A DNA stretch of 64,000 nt, taken from assembly GCA_023053545.1 (NCBI GenBank), contig JAKZAN010000004.1:992001-1056000 (forward strand). The letters are read 5' to 3'. Made by a program: the position numbers and the translations under genes. The DNA is from Lepidurus packardi. Taxonomy: Eukaryota > Arthropoda > Branchiopoda > Notostraca > Triopsidae. Within the stretch, counting starts at the first letter, position 1. The number at the start of each line of letters is the position of its first letter. A model generated the notes under the pieces. The model had not been told where the DNA came from. It did no database searches and was given only the letters and a program-made list of their open reading frames with translations. Positions 56,259-64,000 of this stretch are shown here, piece after piece.

Positions 56259-59051
56259 TCACTGATCAAGTGGTCTCTTTGCGGCCTTTTTACCGTTTGT
56301 TTGGTCTGCGACCTTTTTAGCCTCTATAGCGGCCAAAACGTAAGGCGGCTCCCGCGGAGCCAACTTTTGTCCCATCCGCGGGTCTGCAAGTTCAAGCAAC
56401 ATACAGTCCATGAAAAACGCTCTGAGTTTTGGAAGCATTGTGTCTTCCCAAAAAACCCTGTCAAACACAATCCGCTCAACTTGCAAACTGTTCTTTGTCC
56501 ATGCAATAAAATCACACCACGCTCTTCCGGTCACGGCAAGCTGTCCTGTAACTTGGTAGTAGTGATTGTGCGTTCTCTTCAATCTCAGTTTGTCACCATC
56601 AACTAACTCTAGAAAGCAGTCCTTCGGTTTTGATTTTGCAAATTCAATGAAGGAAGACGCTGTCTCTGCCTTTTGGGGACACTTTATCTCGATAAGTCCT
56701 TCGTCACCTACAAGGCCGTCGGGAGATGCTCCCAGGTAACCTAGCTCAGGATGCACCCAAAACCCTGATGGGACTACAGTCACACAGTTCTTTATTTCGT
56801 AGTCTTTCCTGGCATTTGGCTCATTGGCCTGTCCGTAACGAGTACCTTCTGTGCTAATGTTATTAGGACTTAGTATTGCTTGCAATGTATTTTGACGCAA
56901 AGTTGTATCTCTGAGCTTACACACTTTGCCAAAGTGAGAAGCGGTCAGTCTACTCGCCCTTGCATCAAACCAATCAGAAGAATCAGCCTGCTCTCTAGTT
57001 TTCTCTTCAAGGGCCATAATCTGCTCCCTGCTAAGCTGCTGTTGAGCAACAATCAGTTTGTACCTGTCACGTAAGATCTCCTCTGGCAAATCTGGCTTTC
57101 CATAATGGCAATCAGGTCCTGCGAAAGCTTCGCGCCTCCGAGTCAAAGCTTGTCGTGGAGAAGCAATAGCATTATTTTCCCGTGACTTCTCTAACCGATT
57201 TCTGAACGAAAGAATATCGTCGTGACAATTCTTGGCAAAATTTTCTGTAGCAATGCTACAGGAACCATATTTTTTCAAAATAGCAGCCTGAAAACTTCGT
57301 CCATGGTGATATTCTAGAACAGCACCATAACATCGGTAATTATAAGATCCCCTTTGCGAGCGGAGAAATTGCTTGCCACCAGAGAATTTAGCCACCATGG
57401 ACATAAACCGCTCTGCGAGGTTAGTCGTAACTTCGGTAAGCAAACCTGCAGCTTTGCTCCTACAGCCCAACAAGATCTTCATTACTTCAGTGTACAAAGC
57501 AGTGTGTACATTCTGTTTCAATTTCTGACCCACTGACTTACAACCCTTTCCACCATCGCTGGCCGCAGTGCAAAAAGTGTGGTCATTCAAAAGATAATGT
57601 CTGGGACCATTGCTCAGAAATGAACGAAGTTGATCAACATTTCCCTTCAATCTAGCGTTACGATTGATTGCACCTCGTGCTGCACCGCCAAGTTTACGTA
57701 TCAAAAGAGGGGTCAAAATTTTCTTATTGGCAGGGGTTTTGCCCTGAAGTTTATACCGAGCTTTCGTGAAATTTTTCATTACATGATTTGCACACTCAAG
57801 CTTGCGGACGGTTTTCTGAGTGCGAGGAGTATTAGCGAGGATAGCATTATGGGTCGAAGAGTCCCCGTCACCAATAAACGTTCGATAGCGCAAGCCGTGC
57901 TTGTCTTCATCATCTCTAAAACCATCTACAATAATGGAGCTTTCCATTGCTGTAGACGGACCGTCCCAGTTTTTGAAACATTCGTGGGGGCGAGGATCCA
58001 CTTGTTTGTTCTTAGCTTGTTGACAAATGGAACAATATTTGTTACGAACTCCTACATGCAATATTTTCTTGGTCCGCGCACCAATGATTACGCCCACACC
58101 TGACTTGGCTGTATACCTGGTGCCGTGGCTCCTTTGAGACCACCCACCATCGCCAATTACGGTTATGTACGGCGTGTTGTCTTCGTCGATTTGTTCAGCC
58201 CGTTCAGCCGATTCACGTTCTTCCTTCCCTGCATTTTCTATTTCTAGCTTTGCCTCTTTCTCCCATATTTTCCCAACTTTACGTTCCTGTTCAATAAATG
58301 ATTTGCGGTTCATTGAAGGAACGCCAACGGTTGCCATGAATTCTTCTAAGTGGTTATGGGCTGCACCAATTTGCATAATTCCCATTGCAATTTTTGTGTT
58401 GACGGACAGAGCCTGAACTTTATCTGACCTCAAGCGTGCAGCATGCGGCGAAATGTTCTTTTGGGTAGGCCTTACATGCGCATATGGAGAAACCTGGTCA
58501 GTTGTTATAAAAATATTATCCTGGCATTTCTCACATTTGAAAGCAAAACTGCTCCAAAAACCTTTCTTAACTTCCTTTTGGAAAGGAATGGGTGAGCGAC
58601 AAATATCGTAGTGTTCAAAAATCTTATTGTGCCCTGACAAGAAATGGCAAACATTTACTAATCAAAGTCCGTCAACTTCTTTCTTCATTTTTGGTTGCGA
58701 ATACCAAACAGGTTCAATGTTAAGTTCTACAACATCAATTTCTGCCTGTTCTTTAAGAATGCGTGAAATTTCGTCATCTTCGAGACAGTTCGTTTCTTTG
58801 TCAAGGAGATCTAAACTAGCAAAGCTATTGGAAACAACGGAGCTAGTGCTAGCTATAGGCTCAATGGAAACTGATTCTATAGCAGGTCTGGAACTTACAG
58901 TACAAGAAGTTTGTAATTTTAAACTTTCACCTGGCGATACTTCATCTGGATCTGCTGGGTGTTCTTGGCAAAGCTTTTCTCTTCGGTTCTTCAAAGCAAC
59001 GCCTCTCAGTTTCTGTTTGCTACAGGATGACAGTATTCTTTTTCTTGCCAT
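56259..59051 (-). pseudogene. Mutator-like transposase fused to YqaJ exonuclease, one in-frame stop
   Basis: ATG at 59051 opens 129 codons of Lys/Ser/Glu-rich N-terminus, ending at TGA 58662-58664. The same frame then continues 800 codons to 56259. After the stop: Cys-rich zinc-binding region (CEKCQDN), then the Mutator-like transposase domain (VIGDGGWSQRSHGTRY, KYCSICQQAKN, ECANHVMKN) over about the first 420 residues. A YqaJ-type nuclease domain ends the protein (WFDARASRLTASHFGKV, GQANEPNAR, GASPDGLVGDEGLIEIKCP with the D..ExK catalytic pattern). This fusion is a known arrangement in arthropod and other animal genomes. The product would be a DNA transposase or a derived nuclease. The rest of the frame is intact, so the stop is either very recent or bypassed. 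Confidence 0.88.
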
Positions 59052-59840
59052 TTTCAGTCAGTAGTACCGATGCAAAAAACAAATAACGTAATAACTTGCG
59101 CCACTCAATGTTTGTACGACTCACGAACGCAGTAATGAACTTTTTCGTTGTCGTTTTAAATGATCAACTACAATGCTATAATGTTTGAAACTATTCAAGA
59201 AATTGGTAACACCGAAATCAAGAACCGCTGATGCTGATCTCTGATTACGGAATGCGTTCTAGTCAAAGTTTCATAACAATATTCCGAAAAGTTAGTGAAA
59301 TAGTAAAAGTGAATGTCCTTTGAAATCGCATTTTGGCAAATTACACAAACACTACAAATTAAAAAGTCCTTCAGTTTTGAGAAATATTGAATTCCCCTCA
59401 GTAGAAAAATTATGCGTTTCCAGTTATTCCGTTGGGATATAATCAAAGCTTGTTGTTGTAGTGAATTTGAGATCGAAAGTGAAGGTTGTTGCAAAATACT
59501 GATCCTCAATAATTTTGAATCTATTTTATTGGTTACTTCCTTTGACTGATTCATGTCTAAAAGCTAAAATATTCAGTAACTTATTTTACATTCCAGAGTT
59601 TCACGCTGGGGCCAAGCAGGAAAAACTATTGCAAGATGTAATTTAGCGATCAATGACCTATCGGCATCAAGATGATCATCAGCGTGCATTACACTTTTCA
59701 GCAGGGCCATAGCAGTTTAACATGGCAATTTTAACCCGGTCATCAACATTTCGAACGAAAGCCCAAAAGAGCAAGATCTTCGAAGGCTATTAGTTGACTA
59801 GAGCTAGAATATAAACAGTGATCGCTAAGACGAGCGATAA
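59052..59840. other. upstream flank of the transposase gene
   Basis: AT-rich. A minus-strand frame at 59195-59554 has no recognisable domain and no splice or promoter support, so I do not call it. No terminal inverted repeat could be found by eye. Confidence 0.4.
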
Positions 59841-59847
59841 GATGGGT

Positions 59848-60110
59848 GGTAACCTTGAGTGTAAAGCACGGTAATGGCAATTTTCTAGGAAAATAGTATT
59901 ATTTAGTTCGGAATTTCTAAGTACACTTCTAAAGCTTGGAAATTGGATTATCCCTTCCATTGGTATTTTATACATAAAACGACGGTGTCAACCTTGACCA
60001 TAAAGAATGGTAATGACAATTTTCTAAGAAAATATAATTGTTTATTTCGCCATTTCTAAATACTTACACGTCTAGCGCATGCAAATTGGATTATCAGTTA
60101 AATTGGTATT
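59848..60110. repeat. ~126-bp tandem duplication upstream of transposase
   Basis: Units 59848-59973 and 59984-60110 share ACCTTGA..TAAAG, GGTAATG(G/A)CAATTTTCTA(G/A)GAAAAT and AAATTGGATTATC..ATTGGTATT. It mirrors the position of the tandem pair at 55861-56087 on the other side of the element, but I see no sequence relation between the two. Confidence 0.75.
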
Positions 60111-60988
60111 CCCTCCCATTCTCAAGCGAACATAGGGAGGAAGTTCCTTAGCATAAGCTGACCTTTTCCCTTTACCCCATACTTTACCCTAATTATTGTG
60201 TGCAGACCTCTAGTGCGAGAAATTAGTCATAGGTACATATTTATTTGTAGCATTCTCAGGATATAGGGGTCTATGCCAGCGACATCTTTTGACGGAAAAT
60301 AGTCAACTACTTACACCACACCGTGGCCTTAATGTCTCTGTGTGTTGTTATGACTATTTATGTCTATGTACGAGTTATCCATTACATTGCTACTTTACAA
60401 CTATTCCTAAATGTTACTAACTTTTGCAAGTTTAGTATTTTTCTTAACACGTTTAACTACGGCTCTTTCTGCTACAGCTACATTTTCTTTTTTAAGTGTA
60501 CAGTAAATCCTAACTCGAACGAACAAATTAATAAAATAATCAACTGTTTTTTTCCGAAAACACTTTCAAATGCGCGCGTTGCCGGTAGGACCCTACGTTA
60601 GCCCAAAACTCCCTAGAGGGCCCGAGACAAAGGTCGCCAGTACCCCCGTTTTGTGAATGTTTTGTTCTCTTCTCGAACCCTTTTACTAGTAGATTAGGAA
60701 TGCCTTCATGGGGGTACATGGGCACAGTCTGGGAATCCACCCCCCATATAAGCCTTCGTACCCTCACATCCTCTTGGGACCGAGAGATTTGTCAAAAAAC
60801 CTTAACATTGGAAGGATACCCCTGTTACCATACTGTGTAAACCTCTATACTGTGGACTAGCCTGACCGTATTTACAACATAAGCCACTCTCTTCATACTT
60901 TAATGTTAAGTTTCGATTAAATTCCCCTTTTTACAATTGTAGCGATAATCTGCAGAGAGGTATTGAAACTATATTGTAGACTATAAGC
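60111..60988. other. intergenic
   Basis: No gene supported. A motif at about 60822 (CTGTTACCATACTGTGTAAA) recurs at about 4634, and TAAATTCCCCTTTT at about 60918 recurs at about 63760, pointing to dispersed repeats. Confidence 0.4.
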
Positions 60989-61858
60989 CAGGGGTGTCCT
61001 ACCCTATCGTCAATTCGCCAATATTCAATTCAATTTGTCAATATTCAATTCATAGATTGTTGGGTAGGAGATTCTGTCCGTATCGAGGTTAACAAGAAAC
61101 CCCACTGTTTACTGTGCAGCAATTCTTTCGACTAAACGAATGCTAACAATTTAAAGAAGCACTTCATCAGTCAACATAAGACTTTCGATACCGATTTCCC
61201 ACCTACTTCGGCAACTCGTACGATTGGAAGAGAGAGACTTGTGGACAAGTGGACATTGTTAACGCCAGCAAAGAAGTGGCCTCTTTATTGAATGTGGAAA
61301 AAGATATTTGGAGACAGATTTACTTGCCTTACACAGTGTGGAGCATTTAAAATCGTATAGAAATCGTTCTGTTACAGAAATCTGGGAGCTGATAGTGAAG
61401 GAGCAGCCTTCAAACACTAAGATTTGGAATAGCCAAATTTCTGTCTATGTTTGGCTCAACTTGGCTCTGCGAGTGAACGTTCTCAGCTGTGGCATTTCTG
61501 AAATCCAAGTACAGATCCCGTTTACTTGATGAAAATTCGAACGCTGAACTGCCTTGTTTGGTTTCGTCAATCGAACCTGAAATCGTGAGGCTAGTCAAAG
61601 ATAGAATTTGTCCAGTCTCTCATTGATTTAATGAATGCAATCCCGTTTTAAATTAACAATGTTCTGCGGATTTTGCTCAAGATATCAAGGTTCCTTATCA
61701 CCCTGTACTCAAACCTTGTGCATTAAATAATATCTAGTTTTTTGAGAATTTTTTTTTATTCTGTTGGCGATTGTAGTGTGTTGACGAATTTGGCAAATCA
61801 GAGGGCATTTTCAAGTATTAGCGAGTTGGCACCAAAAAAAAACGGTTGGCCACCCCTG
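60989..61858 (+). mobile_element. decayed hAT element
   Basis: Ends CAGGGGTGTCCTACC and GGTTGGCCACCCCTG are imperfect inverted repeats of hAT type. Inside, a plus-strand stretch near 61507-61626 encodes a hAT C-terminal dimerisation-type segment (KSKYRSRLLDENSNAELPC, then PEIVRLVKDRICPVSH, stop). Upstream pieces (ALHSVEHLKSYRNRSVTEIWEL) are in other frames. Internally deleted and frameshifted; no clear 8-bp TSD. Confidence 0.65.
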
Positions 61859-62770
61859 TGTTAGACCTAAGACCCTTTTTACTTTTTCTCCTACAGCAAA
61901 CAGGTATAGAGTTTCAGAGATCGGTTAAACAGTGTGGCATTCCGTACCCGTTTTGAACCTTGTTGCTCCCCCGGCTCCTTGGCTGCTTTCCTCGAAGCGT
62001 CGTCTTTGGGGACTCGATGTGGTATGGCAATATAATGAAGGGGGGTAAAAGGTCAAGAGGAGAGGCAATTCAGTAGTTAGTTAGGGAAAGACAAAAGGGA
62101 AGAGTCAGTGAGAGTTAGGACGGGAGGAAAAGTGGTTTCAAGTGAGGTTTGTCTTGAAGTCATGGTAGTGTTGTTGTGGAGCGGGAGTTGCCGATAAACG
62201 GAGTTCAAAAGGAGTGGAACGTAACAATAGTAAAGAAACACAGCCAAAGGCAGGGTTCCAAAGTTATACCAACTTTGCAGGGGTTAAAAACATGGGTGTA
62301 CTGTTAAACACAGAGTTAACAGTGTTAAAACACGGAGATAAACCACAGTTGTATGGTTATAAAGCTGAGTTATAAAGTACAACCCGGGTTATAATTTTAA
62401 ACTTAGTTATAAGCTGCTCAGTTATAAAGCTAGAAATAAGAGCTACAAAGTGCAAAATAATGGTGTATGGTGTATATGTAATGGTGTAATTTCTATTAAA
62501 CAGAGTTTTTATTGACAAGGGGAGGCTGTCAAACGTTCAAACTCAGCTACGCAAAATTGGTTTCAAGAAAGCTTGAGCGACGCCATTATCTTAAAATCGT
62601 AACTATGACCACACCACATAATATGCCGATCCCCTATACACTGAGATTGATTAAAACGATTAACTCTACAAGAAATTTAAACTTGCTTTCAAATTTCATT
62701 GTACATTATCCTAGTTGAGTAGTTTAGGCAAAATCATTGTACACAAGTGTTTTGCGTTGTAAAATGTATT
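61859..62770. other. intergenic with reiterated GTTA-rich stretch
   Basis: No gene. At 62280-62420 short motifs (GTTATAAAG, GAGTTA, TGTTAAA) repeat irregularly. From about 62480 the sequence is the 3' flank of the 12336-type genes. Confidence 0.5.
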
Positions 62771-62809
62771 AATAAATAAATCTCCTATTTTGGGACAATT
62801 GTTGGCCAT

Positions 62810-63389
62810 TTAATAACGGGCGGGGGCGGGGTAGACAGCGGAGGCACGGTAGGCGACGGGAGCAACATAAGCGGGTGCACGGTAGACCATGGGAGCAGCA
62901 TAAGCTGAGGCAGAGCCTGTTGGGGGACGGACGGTGGCCCACACGGCGGCGACTTCTGGGGTGTATTCGGGGGCGACGGGCAAGTGGTCACCCATGGGTC
63001 GGAATCCGTTCTCGTCCGCCACCCAGCTCAAAGCGATGCGTTGCCCTTCGGGGGTAATGAAAGAAGAAGATCCGCGGTTGGTGTTGCCCATTTCGTTGCC
63101 GATCAGCTTCTGGACTTGAGCTTCTTCGCGGGTCGTTCCGTCAGATAAAGCGTAGCTAGAAAACACGTAGTTTTAAGTTGGAATAATTTTAAAAAGACTT
63201 TAAATGAAACGACGTAAAAACGCAGTGAAAAGAAACTTACCTCCATTGGCTGCTTCCGTCTGGGTTGCGGACATCGCTTTGGCTCACGATGGTGATCTCT
63301 GGTCGTTGAGCGTTGCTGGAGTAATCTGCAGAGTATACGCTAGCTGCGGAGGCAGCGGCCAAGAAAGCGACGATCAAGAAGATCTTCAT
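62810..63389 (-). CDS. RR-1 cuticle protein, most distal paralogue of the 12336/19306 type
   Basis: Exon 1 63389-63241 (149 nt), exon 2 63155-62810, 164 aa. Signal peptide MKIFLIVAFLAAASA, then SVYSADYSSNAQRPEI, close to the 48414 gene. RR core GSSSFITPEGQRIALSWVAD. The tail YAAPMVYRAPAYVAPVAYRA..PARY is 12336-like. The gene thus mixes exon 1 features of one paralogue with exon 2 of another, consistent with exchange among family members. TATA variant TATATAAA at 63452-63459 (minus); conserved upstream module at about 63487-63568. Confidence 0.94.
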
Positions 63390-63569
63390 TGTTGGTTTGG
63401 AAGTATCAGAGGGGGAAGACTGAACTGACTTGATCTAACAAAGACGCTTGGTTTATATACCTCAAGCGAGATGGAAGTGGAGCAACCTTGAACAAGTGCC
63501 TTGGTTTCAATGTCACCTACAGGAAAGGCGATCTTGTCATAGGCATACCTTTTACTTTCGTTTGTCCAG

Positions 63570-64000
63570 GTACAGGTATGTTCATCCTTTCCCTAAGTTT
63601 ACGAGACCTTATGACTCGATCATAAGGTCCGTGATTTCTTCGTGCATGTTTTCAAGGACAGTCTTGACCATGTTGTGCTCATCCTCCGTACTTTGTATTT
63701 GTATTTGTAACCCCAAACTGGATTAGCACGCCAGTATCTCTATACAATCTAGTGTCGAGTAAATTCCCCTTTTCACTACAGCGCCCGATAGTCTCCAGAA
63801 GTGTACAAAAGCTAATTATTATGGATTAACTTGTCCTGTGGATAGAATAACTTCCCGTCCGGTTTGAAAAGATTCATATTACAATCCCCAAGACATGCGA
63901 GTCTTCGTGGCCAGATTGCCAATTTTGAAATGACTTACAAAAGAAAAAACGGCGTCTTATTGTTGTTGTTATTGTGCCGCATGTTGTGCTCTTTACAGGT
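63570..64000. other. upstream flank to window end
   Basis: No gene seen. The first 90 bp resemble 49200-49330. TAAATTCCCCTTTT at about 63762 matches 60918. Confidence 0.45.

Noticed and set aside
59195..59554. 119-codon minus-strand frame upstream of the transposase
   Set aside because: AT-rich, no recognisable domain, signal or splice sites, no duplicate to compare.
60323..60601. 92-codon hydrophobic plus-strand frame
   Set aside because: Low-complexity, AT-rich, no promoter or homologue seen. Likely chance.

Overview
The window looks like nuclear DNA of a small crustacean, most likely a Daphnia-type water flea. The reasons are short introns of about 60-90 nt with GT..AG ends, TATA plus TCAGTT core promoters, a tandem family of RR-1 chitin-binding cuticle proteins, a BEL/Pao and a Gypsy retroelement, a Jockey-like LINE and a Mutator-YqaJ DNA transposon. 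The genus is an inference; no marker gene fixes the species. There are no bacterial features, no CRISPR array and no convincing RNA gene.

The backbone is a cluster of 14 apparently intact two-exon cuticle protein genes and 6 pseudogenes. Twelve intact genes lie on the minus strand and two on the plus strand. Exon 1 (131, 149 or 152 nt) encodes a signal peptide and ends inside a conserved VSQSDVRNxDGSSQW block. Exon 2 encodes the rest of the Rebers-Riddiford domain and a Tyr/Ala/Pro-rich tail ending in PARY or PSRY. All 14 have in-frame splice sites, a TATA-like box 55-75 nt upstream of the ATG and an AATAAA just after the stop.

Layout. 1-2055: non-coding tandem repeat. 2056-4145: a secreted Cys-rich PAN/apple-like gene and a decayed copy. 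5057-12913: five cuticle genes (minus). 12765-25558: a roughly 12.8 kb segment with cuticle genes, pseudogenes, an inverted unit with a plus-strand gene, a hAT-type MITE and a PAN pseudogene. 26363-48627: a tandem duplicate of that segment, enlarged to about 22 kb by a LINE (30576-33703) and a complete BEL/Pao element (40981-47798). 48627-54731: one more intact cuticle gene, then a third, partial and more diverged copy of the middle of the segment, interrupted by a 5'-truncated Gypsy element (50660-54141). 54731-55778: a Gypsy gag relic and a truncated cuticle gene. 56259-59051: a Mutator-like transposase fused to a YqaJ exonuclease domain. 60989-61858: a decayed hAT element. 62810-63389: the last cuticle gene.

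The main story is structural. The cuticle array grew by nested rounds of unequal exchange. One junction falls inside exon 1 and built a chimeric gene (25924-26511). The unoccupied copies of each duplicate give exact pre-insertion sites for the LINE, BEL and MITE insertions. Three mobile elements each carry an otherwise open coding frame broken by exactly one in-frame TGA.
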